Shown: positions 22,499 through 32,111, counted from the stretch's first letter. The stretch is 64,000 bases of DNA from CBDAQR01 sp965199055 (GCA_965199055.1 CBDAQR010000004.1:1606022-1670021); one strand, 5' to 3'. Numbers and translations are program-made. The notes: generated from the sequence alone by a model not told the origin.

Positions 22499-23106
22499 CT
22501 AGCCTCATCAAAACCTTGCAGAGCAAACCCTGGCTGACCGGGGAGGATGCCGTGGGCGCACCGGCGGACGTGGCAGCGTTTGGCTTACCCAGAGAGAAGG
22601 TCGGCTTACGCGTGTTCTTCTTCGTTACAACATCCTTGTTTCTGCTGTTCATCGTCAGCTACCGGATGCGCATGTACTACGAAGACTGGGTACCGCTGAA
22701 GGAGCCGATGCTACTGTGGATTAATACCGGCGTACTGGTGTTGGCCAGCGTATTTATGCAGCGCGCCAAGCACCTGGCAGCGATTGAGGACACGGCTACA
22801 AGGACCTGGTTCATGTTGGGCGGCGCGACGGCAATGGCATTTGTCGCGCTACAACTGCTGATCTGGGAGCAATTGGCGGCCGCCGGGCATTTTGTTTCCA
22901 GCAACCCGGCCAGCAGTTTCTTTTACCTGATCACAATGATTCATGGCTTACATGTCATCGGCGGAATATTTGCGTGGGGCAGGGCGCTGCTTCGTCAGGA
23001 GGGTGACTTCGCCGATTTTCGCATGGCCGTGGATTTGTGCACGGTCTATTGGCACTACCTGCTGGTGGTGTGGTTGGTTTTGTTTTACCTGCTGTTGTCG
23101 ACCTGA
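22495..23106 (+). CDS. heme-copper oxidase subunit III-like protein (first copy)
   Basis: 203-residue membrane protein with about five helices. The subunit III signature appears as FFYLITMIHGLHVIGGIFAW and the C-terminal VYWHYLLVVWLVLFYLLL. It starts inside the coxA stop. A second, different subunit III gene follows directly (23132-23800), so this operon has two paralogous versions. The N-terminus (about 45 residues) is polar. Confidence 0.87.
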   Translation: MTSLIKTLQSKPWLTGEDAVGAPADVAAFGLPREKVGLRVFFFVTTSLFLLFIVSYRMRMYYEDWVPLKEPMLLWINTGVLVLASVFMQRAKHLAAIEDTATRTWFMLGGATAMAFVALQLLIWEQLAAAGHFVSSNPASSFFYLITMIHGLHVIGGIFAWGRALLRQEGDFADFRMAVDLCTVYWHYLLVVWLVLFYLLLST

Positions 23107-23131
23107 ATAAGAGAGCAAAGGGAGAGGCCTC

Positions 23132-23800
23132 ATGGCTGAATCTACAAATGCGGTAACAGGTTGGGACGGAGTCGTTCACGACTGGTCGTCTGATAAGGAA
23201 GCATTCCATGGTGTGCCCTGGGGCAAGGCCATGATGTGGATATTCCTGCTTAGTGACACGTTCATTTTCACCAGTTTCCTGGTTGGCTATATGACCGTGC
23301 GCATGGCCGCGACAGATCCCTGGCCGATTCCCAGCGACGTGTTTGCACTCACGCTCTTCGGCCAGAGTATCCCGCTGATCCTTATCGCGATTATGACGTT
23401 TGTGTTGATTACGAGCTCGGGCACCATGGCGCTGGCCGTGAATTACGGCTACCGCCGAGACAAACAGAAAACCTTCTGGTTGATGGCGGCCACGGCGTTC
23501 CTCGGGGCCACCTTCGTCGGCATGCAGGTGTTTGAATGGAGCAAACTGATTGAAGAGGGCGTGCGGCCCTGGGGCAACCCGATGGGGGCGGCGCAGTTTG
23601 GTTCTGCCTTTTTTATGATCACCGGTTTTCATGGCCTGCACGTATCGATCGGTGTCCTTTATCTGATGATCGTGGCCTTTAAGGTAAGACGCGGCGATTA
23701 CGACGACCGTGGCTACGAAATTGTCGAGATCGCCGGCCTGTACTGGCACTTTGTCGATCTCGTCTGGGTATTCATTTTTGCTTTCTTTTATCTCTGGTAG
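23132..23800 (+). CDS. coxC: cytochrome c oxidase subunit III (second copy)
   Basis: 222-residue CtaE/CyoC-type membrane subunit that supports proton uptake and stability of subunit I. Features are AMMWIFLLSDTFIFTSFLVGY, FFMITGFHGLHVSIGVLYL and the terminal GLYWHFVDLVWVFIFAFFYLW. It lies 25 bp after the other subunit III-like gene and 11 bp before the subunit IV gene. Confidence 0.93.
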   Translation: MAESTNAVTGWDGVVHDWSSDKEAFHGVPWGKAMMWIFLLSDTFIFTSFLVGYMTVRMAATDPWPIPSDVFALTLFGQSIPLILIAIMTFVLITSSGTMALAVNYGYRRDKQKTFWLMAATAFLGATFVGMQVFEWSKLIEEGVRPWGNPMGAAQFGSAFFMITGFHGLHVSIGVLYLMIVAFKVRRGDYDDRGYEIVEIAGLYWHFVDLVWVFIFAFFYLW

Positions 23801-23811
23801 GGAGTACTGCT

Positions 23812-24201
23812 ATGTCTGATGCACACGCACAAGTTGCCGACGCCGACGTGACACACCAGGAACACCCGCTGGGGGTTTATTTCCGAATTTGGACACTCCT
23901 GTTTGTGCTGAGCGCGCTGTCCTATGCGGTGGATTACTATCAGTTCCAGGGAATGCTGCGCTGGAGCCTGATCCTCATATTTATGATGCTGAAAGCGGGC
24001 TTTATCGTCGCGATCTTCATGCATATGTGGTGGGAACGCATGGCGCTGGCGGCGGCCATTCTTCTGCCGCCCTTATGCCTGTTGGTACTGATCGGCATTA
24101 TGGCAATTGAGGGCGACTTCACCTTCGACATGCGCGACGTTTGGCTGGGACAAGACATCACCCGGGAGCCTAATCCCCCAGCGCACATGCTGGAACACTG
24201 A
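23812..24201 (+). CDS. cytochrome c oxidase subunit IV family protein
   Basis: 129-residue protein with three hydrophobic helices (LLFVLSALSYAVDYY, LILIFMMLKAGFIVAIFMHMWW, AAILLPPLCLLVLIGIMAI). The MLKAGFIVAIFMHMWWERM block typifies the CtaF/CyoD-like bacterial subunit IV. It ends the oxidase set and is followed 1 bp later by a MAPEG-family gene. Confidence 0.87.
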   Translation: MSDAHAQVADADVTHQEHPLGVYFRIWTLLFVLSALSYAVDYYQFQGMLRWSLILIFMMLKAGFIVAIFMHMWWERMALAAAILLPPLCLLVLIGIMAIEGDFTFDMRDVWLGQDITREPNPPAHMLEH

Positions 24202-24202
24202 T

Positions 24203-24646
24203 ATGAGTATTGTGGTAGCCACGGATATCCTCGCACCGGCGGCGGCGCTGATTGCCTGGTCCATCATTATGTTGCTATGGGTTATGGCTACACGATTCGC
24301 CGCTTTCAACAAGGCGGGACTCAATTTGGCAGAGGCAGATCCAGGCGCTCGCTATCAAGACGTAGAAGAGGCCTTGCCGCCCTCCGTCAATTGGAAATCT
24401 CACAACTTTACGCACCTCATGGAGCAGCCCACGCTATTTTATGCCGTGGTCTGCATCCTCGCCATTGCGGGCAGCGGTGCAGAGGCAAACGTGATGTGGG
24501 CGTGGGCTTACGTCGGACTTCGTGTGTTGCACAGTCTGTGGCAGAGCCTGGTTAACACGATTCCTGTGCGTTTTGGGTTCTATTTGCTATCGACCATTTG
24601 CCTGGCAGCGCTGACAGTCGATGCACTGAAAATCACCGTTCTCTAG
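24203..24646 (+). CDS. MAPEG family membrane protein
   Basis: 147-residue four-helix membrane protein of the MAPEG superfamily (membrane-associated eicosanoid/glutathione proteins). Typical positions are NWKSHNFTHLMEQPTLFYAV and WAWAYVGLRVLHSLWQSLVNTIPVRF, the latter with the family's R-x-x-H-x-x-x-Q block. The ATG at 24203 follows the subunit IV stop closely, so it is co-transcribed with the oxidase. Function unknown; glutathione use is not demonstrated by the sequence. Confidence 0.87.
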   Translation: MSIVVATDILAPAAALIAWSIIMLLWVMATRFAAFNKAGLNLAEADPGARYQDVEEALPPSVNWKSHNFTHLMEQPTLFYAVVCILAIAGSGAEANVMWAWAYVGLRVLHSLWQSLVNTIPVRFGFYLLSTICLAALTVDALKITVL

Positions 24647-24654
24647 GCACAACT

Positions 24655-24683
24655 AAAAAGGGGATGCGATGCATCCCCTTTTT
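24655..24683 (+). terminator. intrinsic terminator of the oxidase operon
   Basis: AAAAAGGGGATGC – GAT – GCATCCCCTTTTT, a perfect stem with a 3-base loop and T-run, starting 9 bp after the MAPEG stop. The flanking A-run makes it bidirectional, so it may also serve the convergent gene at 24708. Confidence 0.92.
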
Positions 24684-24707
24684 CCTCCTTTTGTGCGAGG
24701 TGCGCCG

Positions 24708-25265
24708 CTAGGGCAATGTCTGCATCGCAGACTGAAATTTCTTTTGAGCTTCTACCACCACCTTTGGCGTTGCCTCGCCTTCACCCGCAGGATGCAGGCC
24801 GGGGTGATCGTTGACGATTTTGGCAAGCGCGGCTTCCTGCTCGTCGTCAATGTCGACGAAAAACACGTGCTTGCCAGCCGTTAGGTCCTCTTGAAAACGC
24901 ACGAAATCGTGGTGCGGTTCCTGAATACCAAACAGGCCGCCCTCCCAAGTGCAAAAGCCGAGCACAACCACGGCAAGAAACAGGAAGGGCACCCAACCTA
25001 CAGTTTGGGTAACCCCGCTGTAGTAGGATACGGCCAACACTAACGCTGCGCCGATCACGCCGACGACCGCGCCTATCTCTGTGCCACGCACAACATCTTG
25101 CTTGAGTACGGCTTCAACGGGATGCAAATGCGGTCGCATGGCCACCCCGGCATCGTCAAAACTCAGTACATGGATTTGCGGAGTGCCGACTCCGGCTCGT
25201 TCGAGTTCTTCTTCAACGTGATCGAGGTCGTCCAGATCACTGCTCAAGTAGAAGTGTCGCTTCAT
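24708..25265 (-). CDS. hypothetical membrane protein, two-helix, stress-protein-like
   Basis: 185 residues. A soluble N-terminal alpha/beta stretch (MKRHFYLSSDLDDLDHVEEEL) is followed by two membrane helices near the middle (GAVVGVIGAALVLAVSYY and VPFLFLAVVVLGFC) and a soluble acidic domain (HVFFVDIDDEQEAALAKIV). The layout resembles DUF1269/general-stress proteins that hold a ferredoxin-like fold around a hydrophobic pair, but I do not recognise a specific family. It shares the bidirectional terminator with the oxidase operon. Confidence 0.65.
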   Translation of the reverse strand: MKRHFYLSSDLDDLDHVEEELERAGVGTPQIHVLSFDDAGVAMRPHLHPVEAVLKQDVVRGTEIGAVVGVIGAALVLAVSYYSGVTQTVGWVPFLFLAVVVLGFCTWEGGLFGIQEPHHDFVRFQEDLTAGKHVFFVDIDDEQEAALAKIVNDHPGLHPAGEGEATPKVVVEAQKKFQSAMQTLP

Positions 25266-25499
25266 AAACCGCCCCTTATCTTTATGTTTACTCGCTTGGT
25301 TAAGGTTTCTGAATACCGCCGCTATTCATCGATAGCTAGGCTTCATTATGCGTTCAAGCTCCCCCACATAGACAATAACTTTTAGCGCTAAAGGACGCGG
25401 GTTCTTTAGATCAACTAGCTATTAGGGTCCAGTAAGTCATACCGCTGGAAGTGCACACCTGCGCTAAACTTACGCTCGAAAAATACGGAGGCCGAAGCC

Positions 25500-27074
25500 A
25501 TGTCCATCAAACAGCTGTTACTCCTACTCTCCCTTTCACTCGTCGCTACTGTCGGTCAGGCCAAGACCGATAAGCCCAATATCCTCGTGATATGGGGCGA
25601 CGATATCGGTTGGTCAAATCTGAGCGCATATCACCGTGGCATGCTCGGCGGTTCAACCCCAAATATCGATCGGATCGCGAATGAAGGCGCTATGTTTACC
25701 GACTACTACGGCGAACAAAGCTGTACGGCAGGCCGCTCCGCCTTCGTCACCGGCCAACATCCCTTGCGCACAGGTTTATTGAAGGTGGGTTTGCCCGGAG
25801 CTGACATCGGGCTGCGTCCGGAAGACCCGACAATTGCCGGCTTGCTAAAGCCGCTCGGCTATACGTCAGGCCAATTTGGTAAGAATCACCTGGGGGATAA
25901 AGATGAGTTTTTGCCGACGAATCACGGATTTGATGAGTTTCTGGGCAACCTGTATCACCTGAACGCGGAAGAGGAACCCGAGACTTACTTCTACCCGAAA
26001 GACCCGGCCTTCCACAAACGTTTCGCGCCGCGGGGCGTCATCCATTCCTTCGCCGACGGCAAAATTGAAGACACTGGCCCCTTGACGCGCAAACGTATGG
26101 AGACAGTAGACCAGGAATTTACCGACGCCGCGCTCAAGTTTATGGACAAGGCCGATGCACAGGACAAGCCATTTTTCCTCTGGTTTAACGCTACTCGAAT
26201 GCATGTGTGGACGCGCCTGGCACCCGAATGGGAGGGGAGTTCAGGGTATGGCCTGTACGCTGACGGGCTCAAGGAGCACGACTTCCATGTGGGCCAGTTG
26301 CTCGACAAGTTAGAGGAGCTGGGCATAGCTGACAACACGATTGTCGTCTACAGCACGGACAACGGATCACAGACCAAAACCTACCCCGATGGGGGCGCAG
26401 AGCCCTTTCGAGGCGAAAAGGGATCTACCTGGGAAGGCGGTTTCCGAGTTCCCGCTCTCATTCGTTGGCCAGGCGTCGTGGAAGAGGGTCGCGTTATCAA
26501 TGACATCTTCTCGCATCAAGACTGGCTACCAACATTTTTGGCGGCCGCCGGTGAGAAAAACATTGCCGAAAATCTCAAGCAGGGCCACCGCGCAGGAGAC
26601 CGGACCTACCGTGTGCACCTGGACGGGCACGACCAGACAGAGCTTCTGGCAGGTACCGGGCCGGGCAAACGCACCAATGTCTTCTACTTCGATGACAACG
26701 CTAACTTCAACGCCATGCGCTGGAACGACTGGAAGATACATTTCGGCTGGTCTATGGAAGGTTGGGGCGGCCCGCGCGAGGCGCTCAATTTCCCACGCGT
26801 AGTCCACCTGCGCAGCGACCCCTACGAAGAATCCCTGGATTCCGGGCTTTACGCGCGTTTCTTTGCTGATCAGCTTTGGTTGTTTGTGCCGGCCCAGGTA
26901 GAGGTAGGAAAATGGATGAGCACATTCAGGGAGTTTCCGCCGCGCCAGGCAACGGCCAGCTTTACTATCGACAAGATGATGCAGCAGATGCAGACCATGC
27001 TACAGATGCGCGCCATGGGAGCGGGTGGCCCGCCCGGCGCCGCTGCAGCACAACAGCAACGCAGGCCGCAATAG
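25500..27074 (+). CDS. arylsulfatase (S1 family, formylglycine-dependent)
   Basis: 524-residue secreted sulfatase cleaving sulfate esters. A signal peptide ends near VGQA. The N-terminal metal-binding stretch is NILVIWGDDIGWSNLS. The sulfatase signature C-T-A-G-R begins at Cys75, the residue converted to formylglycine; the C-x-A-x-R form fits the FGE-dependent type. Further active-site parts are GKNHLGD, VVYSTDNGS and the following EGGFRVPALIRWPG. The Gln/Ala/Met-rich C-terminal tail (MMQQMQTMLQMRAMGAGG) is unusual. It stands alone between intergenic regions with no sulfatase-maturing gene nearby. Confidence 0.9.
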   Translation: MSIKQLLLLLSLSLVATVGQAKTDKPNILVIWGDDIGWSNLSAYHRGMLGGSTPNIDRIANEGAMFTDYYGEQSCTAGRSAFVTGQHPLRTGLLKVGLPGADIGLRPEDPTIAGLLKPLGYTSGQFGKNHLGDKDEFLPTNHGFDEFLGNLYHLNAEEEPETYFYPKDPAFHKRFAPRGVIHSFADGKIEDTGPLTRKRMETVDQEFTDAALKFMDKADAQDKPFFLWFNATRMHVWTRLAPEWEGSSGYGLYADGLKEHDFHVGQLLDKLEELGIADNTIVVYSTDNGSQTKTYPDGGAEPFRGEKGSTWEGGFRVPALIRWPGVVEEGRVINDIFSHQDWLPTFLAAAGEKNIAENLKQGHRAGDRTYRVHLDGHDQTELLAGTGPGKRTNVFYFDDNANFNAMRWNDWKIHFGWSMEGWGGPREALNFPRVVHLRSDPYEESLDSGLYARFFADQLWLFVPAQVEVGKWMSTFREFPPRQATASFTIDKMMQQMQTMLQMRAMGAGGPPGAAAAQQQRRPQ

Positions 27075-27088
27075 TCAGCCTGGGCTAT

Positions 27089-28255
27089 TCAGCCCGCAGA
27101 CCGTAACAAGTCGCGGGCAACCACCCAGTTGTGAATCTCGGTGGGACCGTCGTAGATGCGCATGAGGCGGATCTCGTTTGCCATTTGTTGTAATGGCAGT
27201 TCCTTAGTCATGCCCATGGCGCCGAAAGTTTGCATGGCCCGATCGACAACGGTCCAGGCGTTCTCGATCGCATGGGATTTCAACATCGAAATCTCGCGTC
27301 GTACCGATTCACCTCTATCCAGCTTCCAGGCGCAGTGATAAGCCATCAAGCGACTCGAGTGGACGCCAATTTCAGCGTCTGTAATCCAGTTCTGAATGGT
27401 TTGCTTGTCTGCCAACGTGGAACCGAATGTCGTTCGTTGCGGTGCGTACTCGACCATCATATCGAGGGCGCGCTGGGCAATGCCGATGCACCACGTGGCC
27501 ATTTCCATGCGTCGCGTAGACAGGCGCAATTGCATCGGTGCAAAGCCCTGGCCGAGCTCGCCGAGCAGGGCGCCGGCGGGTAGGCGACAGTCATCAAATT
27601 CCAGTTCGAAGGTTGCGTTACCGCCGATCATTGGTATTTTTCGCGCGACGCTCAGTCCCGGGGTGCCCGCATCAACTAGAAAAGCAGACATGCCGCCGCG
27701 AGATCCCTTTTCTTTATCGGTTACCGCGATGGTGACAAAGGAATCTGCGTAATCGGCTTTGGATATCCAGATTTTGCGACCGTTTAACACCCAGTCGTCG
27801 CCGTCGAGTATAGCCGTGGTCTTCATGGCGGCCGGGTCAGAACCCGCGCCAGGCTCAGATATGGCGATGGCAGACACCGTTTCGCCACGGACGTAGGGCT
27901 CGAGGTATTTCTCGCGCTGCGCGTCGTTGACTGTTGCGCTGAGCATACGCAGGTTGGGTGAATCGGGCGGCAGGACATAGGGCACCATGACCTTGCCGAT
28001 CTGCTCGTTGACGCCGATGAGTGCGACATTAGCGATGTCCAGTCCGCCGACATCCTGCGGCGCATCCAGTCCCCACAGGCCCAGTTCCCGCGAGATCTCA
28101 TCGAGCTTGGCTTTCTCTTCAGCGAGCAGGGTATAACCCTCGCCATTCGCCTCTCGTTCCAGCACTGCGGGTTCCAGAGGAATCACGTGGTCGTCAACAA
28201 AGCGTTGCACCAGGTCATTCAACATGCGGTACTCTTCCGCCAGCTCAAAATCCAT
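27089..28255 (-). CDS. acyl-CoA dehydrogenase
   Basis: 388-residue FAD enzyme catalysing alpha,beta-dehydrogenation of acyl-CoA. The start at 28253-28255 (MDFELAEEYRMLNDLVQRF) gives the usual length; a longer open frame to 28561 runs over the permease gene. FAD-binding sequences are AISEPGAGSDPAAMKTTA and WISKADYADSF. The C-terminal helix bundle has RTTFGSTLADKQTIQNWI and ends YDGPTEIHNWVVARDLLR, near the catalytic region. The start shares one base with the permease stop. Substrate unknown. Confidence 0.92.
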   Translation of the reverse strand: MDFELAEEYRMLNDLVQRFVDDHVIPLEPAVLEREANGEGYTLLAEEKAKLDEISRELGLWGLDAPQDVGGLDIANVALIGVNEQIGKVMVPYVLPPDSPNLRMLSATVNDAQREKYLEPYVRGETVSAIAISEPGAGSDPAAMKTTAILDGDDWVLNGRKIWISKADYADSFVTIAVTDKEKGSRGGMSAFLVDAGTPGLSVARKIPMIGGNATFELEFDDCRLPAGALLGELGQGFAPMQLRLSTRRMEMATWCIGIAQRALDMMVEYAPQRTTFGSTLADKQTIQNWITDAEIGVHSSRLMAYHCAWKLDRGESVRREISMLKSHAIENAWTVVDRAMQTFGAMGMTKELPLQQMANEIRLMRIYDGPTEIHNWVVARDLLRSAG

Positions 28256-29550
28256 TACTGGGAACTCCCAAATCGTCTGGTTAGCACATAGAAAAAGGCA
28301 CCGGAAACCAGTATGCCAAGACACATCCAGGCCTCTGCCGGTCGCTGGGCCACAGTGTACACCAGTGTCCAGCCAGTAATCGCCAGGAAAATCATAGGTG
28401 TTATTGGGTATAGCCAGGCCCGATAGGGGCGGTCCATCTGTGGCTTTTTCCAGCGCAAAACAAACAGGCCCAACACCGCAAAGAAGGTATTCAGCGCCAT
28501 CGTCGCGCCACTGAAAATCAATATGCTCTCGAAGGTAGATGACCAAAAAAAGATCAGGCACACAATGGACTGTAAAAGGATGGCTCTGACGGGAATACCA
28601 TCTTGGTTCTTCACGCCGAGAAAACGAAACGCAGGAAAATCTTCGCCTATGGCGTGCAGAACACGTGGCCCCGCCAGCACCATCGCCGAGACCGTTGAGA
28701 TCAGCAGGATAGCCAGCAATACGCCCATAATTTGCGCGCCGCCGGTGCCGAAGGCATAGCTCGCTGCTACATAGCCAATTTTCACCTTACCGGCCATTGC
28801 GTCCATGGGGGCAACGGCCAGGAAAACGTAATTCAGTAGCAGGTAGGCTCCGCCAACAAGAGCTGTACTGGCGATGAGCACGATCGGTAACTGCGATTGC
28901 GGCCTGTCGAGTTCACTGGTGATATAGGTCGCTGCATTCCACCCGGAATAGGCGTAGTTCACGTAAATTAACGACACTGCAAATGCGCCGCCGACAAGCA
29001 ACTGCCCATCACCTTCTGCTGGAGAAAAGTTGACCGGCTGTAGCGTGTCGGTCATGGACAATGCCAGGGCCGAAAAGCCCAGGATCAGTAGTATTTTGAG
29101 TGCAGTGAGCGCACTTTGCGCGCCGCCGCTACTCGCATGACTTCGACAGTGGACGATGGTAAGCAGGACCACCAGGCCTGTCGCAAGCCAGAGCGGTGAA
29201 AGTGCCGGAAACGAGGACGAGAGGTAATTGCCAAACGTCAGGGCGGCCAGTGCCGTGGGGGCAGCGAAGCCCACCGTTGCTGACACCCAGCCGGAGATAA
29301 ACCCGGCTCCCGGGTGATAGATCTGACTGAGAAAATTGTACTCGCCGCCTGAGCGTGGCAAGGCCGCGCCCAATTCCGCATAGCTGAGAGCGCCGCACAG
29401 GGCGGTGAGGCCGCCGACCACCCACAATGCCATCAGTACGAAGCCTGAACGGATATCCAACAGCTGGAAGCCAAGACTGGTAAACACGCCTGTCCCTATC
29501 ATGTTGGCGATAACCACTGCGGCGGCAGCGGAGGGCTTAAAATTACTCAC
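28255..29550 (-). CDS. APC-superfamily amino acid permease
   Basis: 431 residues, about 12 membrane helices. Family landmarks are VIANMIGTGVFTSLGFQL (helix 1, unwound GTG segment), ALCGALSYAELGAALPRSGGEYNFLSQIYHP (helix 2-3), and YVNYAYSGWNAATYITSEL (helix 6). It lies in a tight leftward group between a DUF457 hydrolase-like gene (4-bp overlap) and an acyl-CoA dehydrogenase (1-bp overlap). Substrate not predictable beyond amino acid or amine. Confidence 0.9.
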   Translation of the reverse strand: MSNFKPSAAAAVVIANMIGTGVFTSLGFQLLDIRSGFVLMALWVVGGLTALCGALSYAELGAALPRSGGEYNFLSQIYHPGAGFISGWVSATVGFAAPTALAALTFGNYLSSSFPALSPLWLATGLVVLLTIVHCRSHASSGGAQSALTALKILLILGFSALALSMTDTLQPVNFSPAEGDGQLLVGGAFAVSLIYVNYAYSGWNAATYITSELDRPQSQLPIVLIASTALVGGAYLLLNYVFLAVAPMDAMAGKVKIGYVAASYAFGTGGAQIMGVLLAILLISTVSAMVLAGPRVLHAIGEDFPAFRFLGVKNQDGIPVRAILLQSIVCLIFFWSSTFESILIFSGATMALNTFFAVLGLFVLRWKKPQMDRPYRAWLYPITPMIFLAITGWTLVYTVAQRPAEAWMCLGILVSGAFFYVLTRRFGSSQ

Positions 29551-30545
29551 TCGAATAACATCGCGCGGAATCGAGACATCATCTCTGGTGACGTATCGCG
29601 ACTGCTCACGTAATCAACGTGCTGTGCTGGAGGAGCATCCCGCTTCAAGACGATGCTCCACAACCCTGCAATTTTATTGGGTAACATGGAATAGCGTACG
29701 TCGGTAATGCGATCTGGGTATCGCGGGTCTACCGCCACGTAGCCGTTGGAGAACCAGCGAAAACGTTCCACGTCCCGCGCTTGTTGGGACTGCGGATCGA
29801 GCCAGGGAAAGTCTCGCTCGAGATCCAGAATAGGCACCGATTCGCCAGGAAATACGCTCAGCTCCGACCCTGCACGAACAGCGTCCACGTGAAAGTGGGT
29901 CTCGGTCTGGTATACCAGCTTCCACAGTAGCAGATTGCCGAAACTGGGTTTGGCTTGCAGGCTAATAGGCTCATGCCCGCGTTCAGCCGCCAACTCCCAG
30001 CCCAGCGCTTCAACCCTGTCCCGCTGTATCAGGCCGATCGTCGGGTAGATCACGGCCCAGCACAATGCAATGCGAGCCAGTGTGCTATTGCGTCGCCAGA
30101 CGCTAAGAATGATTAGCAACAGGATGGGCAACGTGAATAGTGGATCGATCACCGAGACGGTATTCCACGCAACCCGATAATCGGAGAAAGGCCAGAACAG
30201 CTGCGTGCCGTAGGTCGTACAGGAATCGAGCAATGCGTGCGTGGCGTAGCCTGCGGTGCAATACAGTACGCTGGTGCGTAGTGCCAACCCATGACGCTTG
30301 CCGAAAAGCTGATGCAACACCGAGCCCACTAAAAGTCCGCCGATGGGTATAAAGATCAACGCATGAGTGAACTGGCGGTGATACATCAGGAACAATAGCG
30401 GGTCTTCGTTCGAGCGAATAAAGACGTCGAGATCGGGCGCCATGCCCGCAAGAAAACCGAGCAAACAAGCGATGCGGGCATGTTGTGGAGGCGCGATACT
30501 TTTGGGGGCAGCAGCCCCCATCAAACCCTGGCTAAGCGGATCCAC
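29547..30545 (-). CDS. membrane-bound metal-dependent hydrolase (YdjM/DUF457 family)
   Basis: 332 residues. The N-terminus MDPLSQGLMGAAAPKS and the motifs GFLAGMAPDLDVFI, HRQFTHALIFIPIGGLLVG and GYATHALLDSCTTYGTQLFWPFSDYR are characteristic of the LexA-regulated YdjM/DUF457 family. That family has His/Asp metal ligands among about four membrane helices. The C-terminal third is soluble and poorly conserved. The biochemical role of the family is unclear. Its 3' end overlaps the permease start by 4 bp. Confidence 0.85.
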   Translation of the reverse strand: MDPLSQGLMGAAAPKSIAPPQHARIACLLGFLAGMAPDLDVFIRSNEDPLLFLMYHRQFTHALIFIPIGGLLVGSVLHQLFGKRHGLALRTSVLYCTAGYATHALLDSCTTYGTQLFWPFSDYRVAWNTVSVIDPLFTLPILLLIILSVWRRNSTLARIALCWAVIYPTIGLIQRDRVEALGWELAAERGHEPISLQAKPSFGNLLLWKLVYQTETHFHVDAVRAGSELSVFPGESVPILDLERDFPWLDPQSQQARDVERFRWFSNGYVAVDPRYPDRITDVRYSMLPNKIAGLWSIVLKRDAPPAQHVDYVSSRDTSPEMMSRFRAMLFE

Positions 30546-30548
30546 AAT

Positions 30549-32111
30549 CTAGTTTCCGCTCGTATCCTCGTAGCCGTCGGCCACCAACTGGTTGAGCAAA
30601 AGCACTCCCCAGCCTGCAGCGCCCTTGGGTACTGTTGCCGTCTTCTCGAAGGCCCAGGCCTTGCCCGCGATATCGAGATGGGCCCAGTGAGTGTCTTCTT
30701 TAACAAAGCTGCCGACGAATTCAGCTGCAGTATTGGCGCCGCCGCTGCCGCCCTCAACAGCGTTCTTCACGTCACCAATGTCTGACCGAATGGCTTTGCG
30801 GAAATCGGCGTGTAAGGGCATGCGCCAGACCTCTTCGCCAGATGCCTCTCCAGCTGTCAGCAGCTTGTTGGCCACGTCGTCATGGCGTGAATACAAACCG
30901 GCATAAACCTCACCCAGCGCCACTTTAATCGAGCCTGTCAGTGTCGCCACATCAACCAATAACTGGGGTTCGAATTGTTCCTGCGCGTACCAGAGTGCGT
31001 CTGCCAGGATCAGGCGCCCCTCAGCGTCTGTATTGATAATTTCAATGGTCTTGCCGGACATTGCCTTGCGCACATCCCCTGGGCGCTGGGCACGCTGTGA
31101 TGGCATATTTTCTACCAGCGGCGCTATGGCAATTGCGTTGACCGCCGCCTTGCGCTGAGCGAGTGCCAGCACTGTTCCGGTAACGGCGGCTGCACCTGAC
31201 ATATCATATTTCATGCGCCACAAGCCGCGGCTGCTCTTGATGGAAATGCCACCGGTATCAAAAGTAACGCCTTTGCCGACAAAGGCCAGTGGCGGCTCAT
31301 CCTTGTCAGCGCCTTGATAGCTGATGATCAGCAGGCGCGGCGGACGTTCACTGCCCATCCCTACGCCCAGCAGGGCATTCATACCCAGTTTCTCCATCTG
31401 CCGCTCATTGAGCACCTTGATCGACACCTTATCGATGCCCTTGAATGCCGCTCGAGCGCGTTCGACAAACGACTCTGGGTAAATGACATTGGCGGGCTCG
31501 CTGATTAAGTCCCTGGCAAGGTAAACCCCGTTGGAGACCCCAGCCCAGTTATCGCGCCAGTAAGCCGCCGCAGGCCAGGATTCTTCACTGTGGATAACAA
31601 AGCGTGTGCCTGAACCCCCGTCTTCCGCGTCTTCTCCTGTCTTGTATTTGTCAAAGCGATAAGCGCCAAGCTGAATACCCACGGCGATATGCGCGCTGGG
31701 GTGGGGCGGTTGCGTAGGCTTTTGTTGCCAAAAAACACTGACTGTCTGGTCGATTTTATTGCCTGCGGCCATGGCGACGCGGCCACCAAACTCGCGCAGA
31801 CTGCGCGGGGTCAGTGGTTTGTCGCCCAGGCCGACCAGTACTACGCGTTGGTATCCACCGAGCTCATAAAGGCTTAAAGATTTGGCTTTTTTCCCTTCAA
31901 ATTCAGTGCTTTGCATGGCGTTATTCAAACTAGTAGCTAAAGCAGATTCGAGTTTGGAGGGGAGCTCATTGGCGGCCGTGACGGGTACCACGAGGGTCCC
32001 GGTCGTGGCGATGGCCTCCAGTTCGGCGAATTCTGGGCGCAGTTCAGCCGCGATGGAGCTCAGGGGCAGCAGTAGCAGCCCTATCAGGGTGATAAGCTTG
32101 GTCATGGGCAC
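30549..32111 (-). CDS. M17 leucyl aminopeptidase family protein, exported
   Basis: 520-residue metallo-exopeptidase. It has a signal peptide (MTKLITLIGLLLLPLSSIAA) from the second Met, codon 3, which is probably the start. That is unusual because most M17 enzymes are cytosolic. The C-terminal catalytic domain has VGKGVTFDTGGISIKSS and the signature NTDAEGRLILADALWYA, with metal ligands Asp/Glu and catalytic Lys/Arg in place. A periplasmic peptide-scavenging role is inferred from the signal peptide. It ends 3 bp before the DUF457 gene. Confidence 0.92.
   Translation of the reverse strand: MPMTKLITLIGLLLLPLSSIAAELRPEFAELEAIATTGTLVVPVTAANELPSKLESALATSLNNAMQSTEFEGKKAKSLSLYELGGYQRVVLVGLGDKPLTPRSLREFGGRVAMAAGNKIDQTVSVFWQQKPTQPPHPSAHIAVGIQLGAYRFDKYKTGEDAEDGGSGTRFVIHSEESWPAAAYWRDNWAGVSNGVYLARDLISEPANVIYPESFVERARAAFKGIDKVSIKVLNERQMEKLGMNALLGVGMGSERPPRLLIISYQGADKDEPPLAFVGKGVTFDTGGISIKSSRGLWRMKYDMSGAAAVTGTVLALAQRKAAVNAIAIAPLVENMPSQRAQRPGDVRKAMSGKTIEIINTDAEGRLILADALWYAQEQFEPQLLVDVATLTGSIKVALGEVYAGLYSRHDDVANKLLTAGEASGEEVWRMPLHADFRKAIRSDIGDVKNAVEGGSGGANTAAEFVGSFVKEDTHWAHLDIAGKAWAFEKTATVPKGAAGWGVLLLNQLVADGYEDTSGN

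Noticed and set aside
24655..25499. tRNA or other structured RNA genes in the gaps of the core region
   Set aside because: No cloverleaf-like or T-loop GGTTCGAATCC sequence was found here or in other gaps; the only structure is the terminator at 24655-24683.
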